A DNA stretch of 64,000 nucleotides, from assembly GCA_028752905.1 (NCBI GenBank), contig JAQNBH010000010.1, forward strand, positions 28,506,248 to 28,570,247. Reading direction: 5' to 3'. Under the pieces are notes generated by a model. That model made no database searches. It was not told the DNA's origin and saw only the letters and a list, made by a program, of their open reading frames with translations. A program made the translations under genes and the position numbers. The stretch is from Cladorhizidae sp. MBARI D1340-BT2. Lineage: Eukaryota; Porifera; Demospongiae; Poecilosclerida; Cladorhizidae. Shown in pieces: positions 11,951 through 23,420 of the stretch; positions within the stretch are counted from its first letter, which is position 1, and each line of letters begins with the position of its first letter.

Positions 11951-12023
11951 ATATTGTTGTTGTTACTTGTGTCTTCAAGAATCTTTCGGGTATTTTGCCA
12001 GAAGTCACTGATGATGGTAAAAC
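11951..12023 (+). CDS. Adhesion GPCR exon: GAIN domain
   Basis: Between CCTTGTAG and AAC|GTAAGC. With the G from the previous exon it reads DIVVVTCVFKNLSGILPEVT, matching the GAIN pattern of a hydrophobic strand followed by 'F/Y-KNL..LLP'. It ends with two bases (AC) that are completed by the first G of the next exon. The extracellular GAIN domain promotes self-cleavage at the GPS. Confidence 0.7.
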
Positions 12024-12187
12024 GTAAGCATTTATCATGATTTCCATAATTATGGGTAGAATTCAATGTGGCGAGAGAAAGGATTAACAACTTTCCACAA
12101 TTGGATTATAATAATTATTATGTTTTAGTTCCCACCAAGAATGTTTACTTGTGTGTGTGTACAAGAATGTTTACTTTTGTGTGTATT

Positions 12188-12220
12188 TGGGGGTGGGGGG
12201 GGGGGGGGGGGAGGGGGTAT
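12188..12220. repeat. Poly-G/GT low-complexity tract
   Basis: A run dominated by G (about 20 consecutive G broken once by A), next to GTGTGT tracts. Intronic, no function inferred. Confidence 0.85.
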
Positions 12221-12452
12221 ATTGAAAATTGAAATATATAGGGAGTGCTAAATAAAATATGTTACTACGGTGTCCTTATCCATTTAGTTTGGACTGTTTT
12301 TGACACCAATTCGAAAATGTGTGTATATCAAAGGGGAGAGGTGTAATAATGAGGGATGAGGGAAGCCAAGATATTAGATACTATGGCACTCAGCTTAGGC
12401 AGATGCATATATATAATATATATATATATAAGTACATTTTTTATCATAACGA

Positions 12453-12760
12453 CTCATCGATGTTTCAGGTAGATTCTATAACCTTCACCTTGAATGGTAC
12501 TATATAGCCAAAATGTTAAGGAACGAATTGGAGTTGATTATTGAGAAAGGGATTATCAAAGTTTAAAATGGCCTACTCAATAATCAATTATTTATCGATG
12601 TTTCGACTACATGTTCTAGCCTTCATCAAAAATAATGAGAGATTAAACTCATGTAAGCTCGTTATATACCAGTAGCTAGCTATTTACCACATGATACAAA
12701 CTAAACCCTGGCAGATGCATCCAGAACATGAACCACATGTGAACCTGATATGGAAAAATA
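12453..12760. repeat. Palindromic repeat copy 3, long form
   Basis: A degenerate left arm (CGATGTTTCAGGTAGATTCT) near 12457 is followed by right-arm material (AGTTGATTATTGAGAAAGGG) at about 12531. A better left arm (CTCAATAATCAATT, CGATGTTTCGACTACATG, CTAGCCTTCATCA) spans 12572-12640. It continues into a unique extension (ATATACCAGTAGCTAGCTAT, then CCCTGGCAGATGCATCCAG, then GAACCACATGTGAACCTGATATGG). The extension recurs inverted at 15294-15400 and partly at 29.6 kb, so it belongs to the repeat. Short TA tracts lie nearby (12406-12431, 12829-12848). Confidence 0.7.
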
Positions 12761-13049
12761 AATAAAGATAATAATAATAATAAATAATTAAAGGAAATGT
12801 AATAAACACAAAAACAATGGAATAATACTAATATATATATATATATAATAAATTAAAAAATAAATGAATTAAAAACAAGAGAAAATATTGATAACATAAA
12901 ATAAACAAAATGAAAATAAAATAATATAAAAATTTAAATATATAAAAAATTAATTTAAAGCATATTATTATAGACAATCGTCGATCCTATGTTAGTAATT
13001 CCTTATATATCAGGGATGAGTAATGTCATAATGAGCATCTGAACATTAA

Positions 13050-14107
13050 AGTTGTTTTCAGAGGGGGAAAAACTCTGAGGACACAACTGAGCAGAGTGAA
13101 GGATGTTTTACCAGCTACTTTTCACTCCTACATTAAGTACTGCATCCCTTGCAGCTCTGAGATATGCTAGATAGGAGAGGCATTTTTCCATCAGAATGAA
13201 AGCGACCCATTGGTTCCAGCCTGGAATGGAACCTACAGATGACAATGCCTGGCAGAGATATCATTTATGGCAGTTAGCCTGCAACCAAGAACAGATATCT
13301 TCAGATCCCTAAAGACAGTCAATACATAATCCAATCTACCCAGAGGAGAAACCAGGAGACAGGCATCAAAGGAATAAACCACATGATCTCCTAGATGAGG
13401 GCATTAGATTGTTCTTCTCTCAAACAGAATCATGGCAAATGATCTCAGACTTCTCATTGTTAAAATTTAACCAAGTATCCTAAGTTTGTTTGATGTGCTC
13501 AAGATCACGAATTATATTTTCCGTTGAGAATGAAGAATGATGTCATCTAGAAACATTACTCACAACTCCAATCACAACTGAGTGCAGTTGTGATGGAATG
13601 AGAGACAGAAAAGGAGAGGGGCAAGTGGATCTCCCTGCTGAACCCCTTTGGCTGATTGCAAGTACTTAACACCCCAGAACAAAGTGGGTGGTGAAGAGTA
13701 CAACACAATGAACAAAAGGGTAGTTTAAAGGTGCTAAGTTATAGACAGCTTCCAACATCTTGTCTCTGCGCACAGAATTAAAGCATACTTGTCGTCAACC
13801 TTCACTACTACCTGGAGAGTATGGATGGATACTTGCTCCCCCCCCCCTTCCCCCCCAACACTGATCCCAAAACCCAGCTGCCTAGCAGGGAAGTTCATAG
13901 CTACCATGACCACTAGATTGATGAAGAGTTCATCCTATTACTATGGGTCTGATCGCACCCACTTTCTTCTCTAGAACCAATAGGGTAGCCACCAGAATGG
14001 ATAGAGGAAAGAATTCTTCCCTCCAAGACCATGGTAGAAAAGGTAACTAAGACAAAGAGAAGGGAGGAGGGTTCATTGAGGTACTTCAGCATGTCCATCA
14101 AATGTTG
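13050..14107 (-). pseudogene. LINE (non-LTR) reverse transcriptase relic, 3' part
   Basis: Read on the - strand, several frames together show non-LTR RT motifs: RPQHLMDMLKYLN near 14.1 kb, a degraded G.IRPI(A/V)(I/V)G block near 13.95 kb, FNSVRRDKMLEAV near 13.77 kb, KGVQQGDPLAPLLFC near 13.64 kb and the catalytic box FLDDIILHS near 13.55 kb. Frames change between motifs and stops are frequent, so this is dead. The region below 13.45 kb is probably the C-terminal part but has no clear motif. The element continues on the other side of the fold-back insertion at 14146-14708. Confidence 0.75.
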
Positions 14108-14145
14108 TGGTCTAAAAGGGTGACGACTCTATTTAATTTTTTTTT

Positions 14146-14708
14146 TAACCTGTGGTTACAAATTTAGAACTCCGTAGATTCTGCAAACTTCGTGGTATGG
14201 ACTTACTATAATTATAGCTCAAAAGATAGGTCTCTCTGTGTGCTCTGTTTTGATACTAAAATATGTTACATAGGTATAACTATAGGCAAGTTACTAGACT
14301 CTAAAGCGGAAGGACCTCAAAAACCTGAATGCTCCAACCGGCGCCGGAAACCAGGTGCAAAATTGAAGACGTTGATTTTCAACGCCCTCAATTTTCCACC
14401 CGCGCGTTTGACCAGGTAATAAAAATTTTAACGCCTATTCAAAACGGCGCTAGGCGGCTAGAGCTTCCTCTAGCCACTCACTTTTTTGGCACTTCGCAAT
14501 CCAGAGTGGTTTCCGGCGCCGGTTGGAGCATTCAGGTTTTTGAGATCCGTCCGCTTTAGGGTCTAGTAACTTGCCTATAGTTATATCTATGAAACATATT
14601 TTAGTATCAAAGAGAGCACACAGAGAGACCTATCTTTTTAGCTATATATCAAGTCCATACCATGAAGTTTACAGAATCTACGGAGCTCTAAAGTTGTAAC
14701 CAGAGGTA
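14146..14708. mobile_element. Fold-back / MITE element with about 200-bp inverted repeats
   Basis: The left arm begins AACCTGTGGTTACAA and the right arm ends TTGTAACCAGAGGTA. The arms match inverted over roughly 200 bp, including GATAGGTCTCTCTGTGTGC, AACTATAGGCAAGTTACTAG and GCTCCAACCGGCGCCGGAAA. The central part, about 150 bp, is GC-richer and non-coding. It sits inside the LINE relic, separating its N-terminal and RT parts, so it inserted after the LINE. I see no clear target-site duplication because both flanks are A/T runs. Confidence 0.85.
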
Positions 14709-15074
14709 AAATAATAATAATTCATTGTCATCCCCCCTAACCATCACCAACCGACCTATGGTTAAGGATCTGTTGCTTGAGCAACATTCCCTTCTGATAA
14801 AGTAAATGTCAAGGAAAGACATGAGGGGTTGGTAGGATGGACGCATCAGGATGAGGAGAGCGGTGCTTCTGTTTGAGACCAGAAAAGGTGGCATTGCGCT
14901 TCTCAGCCATTGAAACCTCTGAGGAAGCCAAGTGAATAGCTCCTTTAAACTCGCCCTCCTCAAGCTTCTCAGACATTTTGCCACCCAGTGACTCCAAATG
15001 ATCCGGAGCAGTGCCTCTACTATTCCTAAGGGGGTTTCTGGGATGCTTCTTCTTCTTTCAGCTGCTTTTAACAC
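14709..15074 (-). pseudogene. LINE ORF relic, upstream part of the same element
   Basis: On the - strand one frame reads GGKMSEKLEEGEFKGAIHLA, then ASSEVSMAEKRNATFSGLKQ, then KHRSPHPD. This resembles the segment before the RT domain in animal LINEs (kinase-like 'K..EG...GA.RLASS...A......LK.KHP.PH'). The fold-back element lies between this and the RT motifs, in the expected order for a - strand LINE. Confidence 0.65.
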
Positions 15075-15293
15075 CAGATGCTAACTAAACGCCAATGCCG
15101 ACAATACCTTGAGGGCACTCTTAAACATCTAGAAGTGAAGAGCAAAATGGCTTTCTGGATTCAATTTTACGTGTATGATTCTAAAGAGGATTCCTAGTGG
15201 ATTGAGAGTCCTTTGCCCTTTCAACCATATTGTTTTAAATGTATATTATAATTATATTATTATGTTTTGATGTTTTCTATTGTTATCTAATTA

Positions 15294-15470
15294 TTTTCCA
15301 TATCGGGTTCATGTGTGGTTCATGTGTTGGATGCATGCGCCAGGGTGAATTTTTTTTGTGAATAGTTGTCTACCAGTAGCTATATAACAAACTCACATTG
15401 GTCATTATTCCTGATGAAGGCTTGATCATAAGAGTAAAATTCAAGTATATTTTTGAGAAGGTCATTTATT
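15294..15470 (-). repeat. Palindromic repeat copy 4, long form, inverted
   Basis: CCATATCGGGTTCATGTGTGG, ATGCATGCGCCAGGGTGAAT and TACCAGTAGCTATATAACA are the reverse complement of the extension at 12640-12760. They run into TCATTATTCCTGATGAAGGC and a weak right arm ending TTTTTGAGAAGG. Confidence 0.7.
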
Positions 15471-15526
15471 TAGTTTGTTGAGGAATTTTTCATCATAATA
15501 TTATAACTTGCTTATTAAACTTGCAG

Positions 15527-15614
15527 GGCCAAGCTTGCATCTTCTGTTTTGTCTATCACTCTGCGATGCAAGACTGGACCTTGTATGTCCAGCAATCTTA
15601 TGCTGAAAAATCCT
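15527..15614 (+). CDS. Adhesion GPCR exon: GAIN domain, C-terminal strands
   Basis: A 3' splice site TTGCAG precedes it. The phase completes the codon left by 11951-12023, giving TAKLASSVLSITLRCKTG and then SSNLMLKNP. This matches the GAIN pattern 'l.S.VLS.tl ... nL..PV'. The proposed donor after CCT (GTATTA) is weak; beyond it the frame soon hits a TAG. At least one exon is missing between here and the GPS exon at 22.2 kb: the strand leading to the first GPS cysteine and tryptophan. The Ty3/gypsy insertion at 15804-20939 lies in that gap. Confidence 0.65.
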
Positions 15615-15803
15615 GTATTAATTTAGATACACCATTTTGTCAATTCTGTGAGTTATAAGGAATGTACAACTATCTCATGCCATTAGTGTTTGGCTTATTA
15701 TATTGTTTCTTTTTGCAGAGTGATAATGAGTTGCTTAGCTTGTACTTAAGTAAGCCTTAAAGATGCTAACACAGTGGTATAATGATCTCCAGCAGGTAGT
15801 CTT

Positions 15804-15985
15804 TAGATAAGATCCAAGATCTCTTTGTGCCCCAATTTGACCAGATACAAAAGTAGGTTTCGTCAGTTAACAATGCACGCAGTAATGAAGTATATTAGTG
15901 TGAGCATGCGCATACATGTAGGTAATAGTGTATGGGTAAAGGGTCCTTGCCCATTAGGTAAAGGGTCTCTGCCCATGATTGGCTA
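15804..15985 (-). repeat. 3' LTR of Ty3/gypsy element (- strand)
   Basis: 182 bp, matching 20758-20939 at offset 4954 with about four substitutions. In sense orientation it starts TAGCCAATCATGG and ends in ATCTTATCTA. The flanking GTCTT at 15799-15803 is repeated at 20940-20944. On the inner side (sense upstream) lies a purine tract, CCTGGGGGAGA. Confidence 0.9.
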
Positions 15986-16002
15986 TCTCCCCCAGGCCTA
16001 TA

Positions 16003-19000
16003 TTAGTCTTTGTAATTAGGCCGATGATCCAGTACACATTTCCTACTAGAGCGTCGTCGTGGAGGGGTCGTGAGTAGGCGTCTGGTGGCGGTTGGCACCG
16101 GGCTGGACGGTGTCCGTTGAGGCTTAGGTGTTGACGCTGGAGACTGTGGTGGAGGTGGAGGTGGAGGGTCAACGATCCGAGTGGTATCAGGGATGTAGGC
16201 AGGCACAGGTATGGAGGGGCTCTCGACTACTTGGTCGGGCAGAGTGGTATGTACCGGAGGAGCACTGACATTCTGAAATGCGGGGACCACAAGGGAAGTG
16301 GAGGGGGAGCACTTGCAGAGGAATTTCCTGTTCCGTAGGAAGGCACGGCCTCATCCGAGCATGCGAACCCAGTATTGGTGGAACTGTTTAACCTCAGTGA
16401 CGATGCCGAGTTTGTCCCATCGACGGGGGAATAGACCTGACTGGTTTTGCACCCTGACCTTGTCTCCAACCATGAGAGGGGTGAGGGGGCGAGAGTGTTC
16501 GGACCATTTGTCGTGTTCCCTGGATCCACGATCAGCCATCGTCTTCTCTCTGTCGTCCAGGAGGCGGTCCCAGTAGTCGTGGAGTCTGAGTTTGCCTGAA
16601 AGAACAGGTAGCAGGCCCTGAATAGGGCGGGCGAACATAGCGATGGCAGGGGATATCTTTGTGACAGGGTCAGGAGTGTTTCTGTACACGAGCATCGCTT
16701 TCTGGAATGAGTCAGTGTTGAGGTCTCCATTGTCGGGTGTATTGCCCGCGAGTGCACGTTTGACAGTCTTCACTCCGATCTCGGCTCGGCAGTTTGCATG
16801 TGGATTTGACACAGTGCTGGTCCTGTGGTGGACGCCCCAGTCGGTGAGGAATTTCCTTGTCACAGAGGCAGTAAATTCAGGACCTCCGTCGGTCGTAATA
16901 TCTTCTGGAATGCCGAAGGTTACGAATATGGATCGCAAGTTCCCTACCAGGCCAGTAGCCCCATTGCACGAGCGTTCGACAATGGGCCAGTTGGAGTATC
17001 GATCCACAATGACCACATAAGTGTGGCCTTTGTTGTGGAAATAGTCTGCACAAATGCTCTGGAACGGCCTTGTGGGTAGAACCGGGGGTGTAGGAGGGAG
17101 TGATGATTGTGATGGCGACATCTCGTTACACTTGCTGCAGGTTGACCTGTGGTGTGAAATGTCCGCGGCGATGCCTGGCCAGAATATGGATGCTTCAGCT
17201 TTGGATAGCATCATTGTGACACCGTGATGGGCTGAGTGTAGGGCTTTCAGGCAGTCTTCCCTGAGATTCACAGGGATGATAACTCGATCCCTGTAAACCG
17301 CCACCCCATCTGTGGAGTAGAGGTTGGATCTGTGGATGTGGTATTCCCTGATTTCTTTTGGCGTGTCTGCCTGTTTCTCGGGGAATCCTTCTTCAATGGT
17401 TTGTAGCAGAAGCTGCATGGTGTCATCCGTGGTCGTTTGTTCCTTTAGGAGCTGCCAGGTGATTTGAACCATCGAATTCATGACTGAACACAGTGTGACA
17501 ATCAAATCCTCCTCGTCTTCCTCGTCCGGCTGGTCGACTAATAGTCCGGCCATGAGTGCCAGGGGGATCTTGGGAGGTGGGGCCGAGACCACATCAGGTA
17601 GAGACAACTTGTCGGGGCTGTGTGAGCCTGTAGGGTATCGGGATAGAGCGTCAGAAGTGCTGTTTCTCACTCCAGGGATGTATAACATGGTGAAGTCGTA
17701 CATCAGCGTCTTTTCTTTCAAATTACGAAGACGGCTATTGGTGATGTCTGCGAGGGCTCTGTCACCGAAGATCTTCACAAGAGGCTTGTGGTCAACTGCG
17801 ACGTATAGCTCTCTGCATCCGAGTATGAAGTGGCGACATTTCTCAAGTGCCTCGGCTACGGCCAGGGCTTCACCTTCAATTGCTGCATACCTGGACTCGG
17901 CTGCATGGGTGAATCTGGACATGACCAGAGTGATTCTCCAGCCGTCGTTGCAGCAGAATAGCTCTCTGGTGGTGCATGCACAATGTTTCTGAAACATCCA
18001 GTAGCCGATGCCGATCTTGCTCCAGTCGGTGGCTATGCACGTAGGCCTGTCTTTCTCAAAAATCTCCACACCCTGGTTGATCTGCTCAATGATGATCTGC
18101 TTGGATTCCTCGAATGCTTCCTGGTGTTCTGTGGTCCAAGTGAATTTCGTGGGTTGCAGCAAGTCCCTGAAGGGAGCCATTGTAGTGGCGCGGGAGAAGG
18201 TGTATGCCACCTGATTTACCAGGCCAAACCACGAGCGAACATCAGTTGTAGAGGCTGGGGTGGGGAACTCAGCAATGGCTTTTGTAAACTTCCCGGCTGG
18301 CTTGACGGTGGACATGCTGATTTCGAAACCAGCGAATTGCACTGTGTCTTGTGCAAATTGAAATTTATCCGGGTTGAGGGTGATACCATTGGTGCCACAT
18401 CTCGTTAGCCAGAGGACAGCATCGATGAATGCTTGCTCTATGTCCGCAGACCATATCAGAGTGTCGTCGACGCACTTTGTTTTGTTCGTGATGTCTTCGA
18501 CCAGATTGTCGAATCTGGCAGTGTACCCGTCACCTGAAGCCTTGTACCCCTGGGGGGCGGTGAGGTAACGGTATCTTCCCCAGGCAGTGATGAATGTGGT
18601 GAAGTGGGTGTCCTCTGGATGCAATGGAACGGAATGATATCCATTCCAAGCGTCGAACACCGACTTTTTCATCTGCCTGGGTATGTCTCGAGCTTGGTGG
18701 TAAGGGGACTTGGTGTGATGAGTCTCTCGAGTAGCATGGGCGTTCAATGGCTGGAAGTCTATCACACGCCTGGGTTCGCCATTTGATTTACCCACAATCA
18801 TCATCCTCTGGCACCAAGTTTCAGGGGTTCCGATGGGGACTTTCTCTATGACTCCGAGGCGGACGTCGCGGTCCAGGTGCTCCTTCACCTTGCCTTCCCA
18901 GTGCACAGGCACGGAAGCTGCCTTGTGAGCCATGACAGGTGTGGCCTCTGGGTCAATGTTAAGTCTCAGGGGGGGACCGGCCATCATGGGGAGCGGTTGG

Positions 19001-20649
19001 TGGCAGCAAGTGTTGAACGTCGAAGCTTTGAAGATTGTACGCAGGTGTTGTTCCAGGACGCCCCTGTTAGCCTCGGTGGCTGGCACAGGTAGTGAGATAG
19101 GTCCCGGGGGCGGTTGTGAGCGGGTCGGGCAGTTGCAAGGACGCTTGTTGTCTTGCTTCGTTGGTTCCGACTTCTTCTTCTCAGGTAGCATGACGCTGGA
19201 GGTTGCACCCACCACTGTGGATGGGAATCCTCGGGGGATCATACCCAACTCAGAGCACGCCTCTCTGCTTAGGAACAAGCGAGAGACGTTGGGGGTTACA
19301 TAAACCATCTGCTTGGAGCAAGGCTCAATGCCCGGGAGTTTGAACTCGAGGAGGATGGCACCCAGAATCCGGATGCCACTGTTGTTGGCGGCTTGCATCC
19401 TCTGGGTGACAGGGATCAAGTCAGCTTTGGAGATTCCCAGTTTCTGGAGGATTTGACTCCCGACAAGACAGCTCTGGCATCCAGTGTCAGCCATGCCATC
19501 AATGTTGATCACAGCCCGACGTGGTCGTTGAGGAAGCCTCAGTTTGATGTAGTCGTCTGGGAGTAGTTTCGCCACTAGTTTTCTAGTTGGCTGGGGGAGG
19601 GACCATCTTTTCTCCCACTTGTCAGTCTTGCTGTTGAAGATGTGGTGGTCCAGAGCATGATGCTTGTTAGCCCCATGGGTTGAAACATTACATACATCAA
19701 ATACAGCATATTCTGTCCCCGGTCTAGATGGGGGCTTTGACTTACAAACAGCTTCTGAGTGATTCGTCTTGCCACAGTTGCTGCACTTATGCCCGAATGC
19801 CTTGCACTCGGTGCTCCGCGTAGGGAGTGCTGGGTATTTCCCGTGTCCGGTCTTTCCACAGAAGTAGCATCTGCTGTCGTCCACATCCGGTAGTGGTTGT
19901 CCTTGCCTTGGCAGTTTCTTGTACTTGCTCCTTAAGGCGTTGACCGAGTTGTTGGGGTCCAGCTGAGATATCGACACCTTCGCGATCTCCTTCGATTCAA
20001 CGTAGGCCATGGATCTCTCGATTGTCAGTGGCTGGTTGGGTTCTCCCAGGATGCCTTGGTTGATCTCTTGATCAGCCAGGCCTGTGACGAGGGCGTCAGC
20101 AACATTTTCTTCCGTGTAGTCCACGATCACTCCACATGTGCACTGCTTGCTGTACTGGCATGTGGCTGCTTGCCCTCTCAGGCGGGCCCCGAAGGCCCTC
20201 ACATTCTCTTCCCTGTCCTGCGACATACTGTGCAGGCGGTCTCTTGCCACCGTTGGGTTTTCAATCCTAACTGCTAGCACCTTGATGGCAGCCACAATGG
20301 CATCAACTGGCAGCCCCGACAAAACCACACACCCATTGTTCCTCTGGAGGTCCCTCCTTAGGCCCGGGTCGCAGCATTCTAACAGTTGGATGGCCTTCTC
20401 GGCCCCCTGCACCTTGGTGGCTTGCAGGTAGTCACCCCACCTGGACATGAAGTACAGCCAGTCTTGTGTTGTACCTGCTGCTGATATCGTCAGCCTTCTC
20501 ACGGCTTCGACTTTTGATCGGTCCTTCTCCTGCCCTTTGTGGTTCATGAGATGACCAGACAGGTGGGTAGCTGCCAGCGCTGGGTTTGCCATCGCCCCCT
20601 CGGGTATCAGGTACTCGCATCCATCGATGGGGCACCTTCTCTCGTCCAT
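16003..20649 (-). pseudogene. Gag-pol polyprotein of Ty3/gypsy element, one stop near the C-terminus
   Basis: The open part runs 20649-16351, 1432 residues, and the same frame continues after a TGA at 16351-16353 down to 16003. It begins with a C2H2-like N-terminus (CPIDGCEYLIPEG). It has two zinc-knuckle-like clusters (CYFCGKTGHG and CSNCGKTNH...C, residues about 262-303), protease ADTGCQSCLVG (about 388) and RT with VDDTLIWS (about 726). RNase H has IATDWSKIGIGYW and AVDHKPLVKIFGD (from about 872). Integrase has an HHCC domain near 1136-1170 and a D,D-E core: CADYFHNKG, TTDGGPEF, NCRAEIGVK. The tail after the stop is proline-rich. The related element at 41978-47468 has a sense codon at the position of the stop, so this is a single nonsense change in an otherwise open frame. 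Confidence 0.9.
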
Positions 20650-20744
20650 ACCTCTTGCGGCGGGCTCTAATTGGAATCCGTTCAGTCCAGGTCTACAACA
20701 AGTCTACAAACTTACGTCTAGTTTTACAAACTAGAATACACTTG

Positions 20745-20757
20745 ATTACTGCGTGCA
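20745..20757 (-). other. Putative self-primer binding site
   Basis: In sense orientation TGCACGCAGTAAT abuts the 5' LTR. Its complement occurs inside the LTRs (15874-15886 exact; 20828-20840 with one mismatch). No CCA-type tRNA complement is present here. The position and complementarity match the self-priming design known from Tf1-like elements. Confidence 0.65.
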
Positions 20758-20939
20758 CAGATAAGATCCAAGATCTCTTTGTGCCCCAATTTGACCAGAT
20801 ACAAAAGTAGGTTTCATCAGTTAACAATGCACCCAGTAATGAAGTATATTAGTGTGAGCATGCGCATACATGTAGGTAATAGTGTATGGGTAAAGGGACC
20901 TTGCCCATTAGGTAAAGGGTCTCTGCCCATGATTGGCTA
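20758..20939 (-). repeat. 5' LTR of Ty3/gypsy element (- strand)
   Basis: 182-bp partner of 15804-15985, followed on the + strand by the GTCTT target duplication at 20940-20944. It should hold the promoter in sense orientation; no clear TATA box at a standard distance was recognised. Confidence 0.9.
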
Positions 20940-20944
20940 GTCTT

Positions 20945-22242
20945 AATAAATTAAATGGCAGTTCCATCATGGCATGTTAAGTAAAAGAACAAGTATTCAA
21001 AGTATACAAATAATCCCCCAAAATAAACAAATAATACGTGTGGATTTTCCCTTTTTTTCAGGTTTCGCATATATATTTGCAGGGTATTTTAATCATGTCA
21101 TACAGACCTATGCATGTAAAGTGTAATCTAAAGTGCTTTAGTCACCAGCGGGGCTTCAATAAGGCCACATTCTAGCTAAAGGTTCAAACTTGTGATGACC
21201 AGTTATGATAATATGTCAAAATCATCTGTTAAAAAATACTTACTAGAGTAAACTTATTACATGAAGTATTTCTTATGGTGATGAAGATAGTGTCTCTGAT
21301 ATTAAGGTATTACTATTGAACTCACATGAAGCATTGCTTACTTGTTATGAAAATAGTTTCCTTAAATTAAGGTGTTACATAATATAGCTTGTGCACTCTC
21401 TGTTTCGGTTTGTGAGAATGAATATTGAAATGGTCAGATCAAGCTTCTAAGGAACTTGCCACCTACATCCATCAAAGATTGTCTGGTCTAGATATGATGA
21501 AGATTAATGGAAATTAACAATTAAATACCTAGTACATTTGTTTGCAATTCAATATCCTAGAATTATGCTATATACTCTAATTGAATACTTTATTTTTTGT
21601 CATGTTTTTGTTTGTATCTCCCGGTTTGTAAAGGGTGTGTTTTCAATTAAAATGGTAGTGTTTTTGTTACTATGAAATAAATTACCCCTACTTAAAAAAT
21701 GGCAGATACAACTTTCGCCAAGTTAATTTCTAATGCAATGAATGAATGCATTAATTTTTAACAGATGATTTTGACATATTCTTTATTACACTATGCGAGT
21801 TATGTGATAGTTTCCTAAGAATTAAAGGAAAGCAATGGAAGGGATATGATAGTAAGCACATGTCATGTTGGCATACCTGTAACCAGTTCTTCCCAAGTTG
21901 TTCTTCTTTGTGAAGCCCGGAAAATCTTTATAAATCAATGAATATAGTGATCAGTATAACAAAATTCCTTTATCCTGATCTACACAAGTGCAATAGAAGC
22001 AAATATATAACTATTGATATGCGCACTCATTTGTTTACTCAGATTTTAGCTGGTATGTGTATCACAGGAGAACATAAAAGTAAATGGTGACATTTATTTT
22101 GCATCCTGTGCCTATAGATTCCATGAATAGCTTATAACTAGTTAATCATTATTTATCCTCCTCACGTCTCGCTTTTCTCTCATTTTTCTCCTACTCACTT
22201 CCCTCCTTCCATCTCATTACTCTTTACCCACCCATATATCAG
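20945..22242. other. Intron of receptor gene, no element recognised
   Basis: AT-rich non-coding DNA between the Ty3/gypsy insertion and the GPS exon. The missing receptor exon carrying the start of the GPS (Cys and Trp before the cleavage site) should lie here or in 15615-15800. I could not identify it. Confidence 0.5.
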
Positions 22243-22360
22243 GAATATCTGGTCTTCTAGAGGCTGTAGCTGCAAGTCCACATTATCGAACCCTTCCTTC
22301 TCTGTCTGTGAGTCGAATCACCTTACCCACTTTGCCATCTTGCTCAGTCTTGGTTTAGAG
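22243..22360 (+). CDS. Adhesion GPCR exon: GPS autoproteolysis motif
   Basis: Between ATATATCAG and GAG|GTGAGT. The open frame gives NIWSSRGCSCKS, then VCESNHLTHFAILLSLGLE. The W, GC, C and HLTHFAIL residues are the conserved second half of the GPCR proteolysis site. Cleavage in this family occurs between Leu and Thr of HL|T, both present here. It enters with the last base of a codon and ends in phase 0, matching the next exon. The GPS sits at the end of GAIN, just before the first membrane helix. Confidence 0.88.
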
Positions 22361-22900
22361 GTGAGTGCTCCTGCTATTTTGCCCACTCTCTCTAGCTGCA
22401 TGGTTGAAGTATATTATATACATACACTTACGATGATATACTATAAATGCTGGTTAGCCTAATTCAGAAAGAAACCCTCTCTTCGCATGGTTGTGGTATA
22501 TGTAAGCTCAGTTATATCCACTCTCAGGCAAGGTTGTCATATATATGCTCCAAAAACAACAGCTGGGGTAGGTTGTGTAACAGTTCACTAAGTGTATATA
22601 GTTTGAGATTACCTAGTGCAGGAAGCTTGTCACATGTCAGTGATGTTCTAGATAAATATATTGATTAAAATTTTGATGGCTATGTAGATGAAAATTATGG
22701 ATGCAGTGATGATGATGAGGTGCTAAAGAAATTATTGATTATTTTGGTGATTGTAACGGGGTTGATAATCTTGTTGATGTTAGTTGCAGCAGCAGTTTAA
22801 CTATTAGGCTACTGCTCCAGATGTCCCGCTGTCAGCCAGTCCTACACCTGCTCAATGCTAGCCAGATACCTGAGGCACTTTTATCACAGAAAAAGAGCTA

Positions 22901-23143
22901 GTGAATTCTGTACAGCTGTTTCTTGGAGATGAAATCCTGCAGAAATTGGTTGAGATCGTTTCCCCAAAAATCATTAGAAGGAATAATTTACCACCAAATT
23001 GCCGAGTCAGTGAATGCAAGCAGTGTGCATTCAAGGACATGGAAAAGTGTCTGACTCTTACAATTGACATATCTATGGAGAGTAAAAATCCAATTGATGA
23101 TTATTGGAGCAAACTTATTACGGTTTATAACTATGCAGAGTAG
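22901..23143 (+). pseudogene. Possible transposase-like remnant in receptor intron
   Basis: An 80-residue open frame with LFLGDEILQKLVEI and, later, NPIDDYWSKLITVY. These fragments are loosely like the region where piggyBac transposases have 'F..e.l..iv.eTN' and 'YWS'. No catalytic residues or terminal repeats were found. It could equally be chance; weak assignment. Confidence 0.25.
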
Positions 23144-23420
23144 CTAGACACCTTACTAGTTAGTTTTATATACTATGGGGAGTAGCTATATAGCTAATCT
23201 CAAATGATAAGAGTAGTTAGTTTAATTAACCAACAACTTACTTTGAAGTCCTTGAGTTTCCTTCCACACACCATATTTACATCCTCAACCTCTCCTCTAC
23301 CTTTCCCTTGCCTCCTTCTCTGTCTTTACACACTTTTTCCAACCCATTCTCCCCTCCTGTTATCCTTCTCTTAATGTCTCTTTTTATTCCCAATTCATCC
23401 TGTCCTTTCATATCTGCCAG

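Larger units (their letters stand above)
15804..20939 (-). mobile_element. Ty3/gypsy LTR retrotransposon, nearly intact, in receptor intron
   Basis: Two 182-bp LTRs, a 5-bp target duplication GTCTT, one long gag-pol frame in the usual gypsy order (Gag-PR-RT-RH-INT) and a purine tract. There is no tRNA-like primer site. The 13 bases next to the 5' LTR (sense TGCACGCAGTAAT) are complementary to a site inside the LTR. It lies antisense in the intron between receptor exons at 15.5 and 22.2 kb. It belongs to the same lineage as 41978-47468 by protein similarity, LTR size, LTR ends and priming arrangement. Confidence 0.9.

Noticed and set aside
10703..12507. Small open frames in the non-coding region
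   Set aside because: Short, no motif, no splice borders fitting the receptor phases apart from the two exons reported.
16227..16757. 176-codon - strand frame overlapping the gag-pol C-terminus
   Set aside because: Different frame from the polyprotein; the Pro/Ser content mirrors the real proline-rich tail. Treated as shadow.
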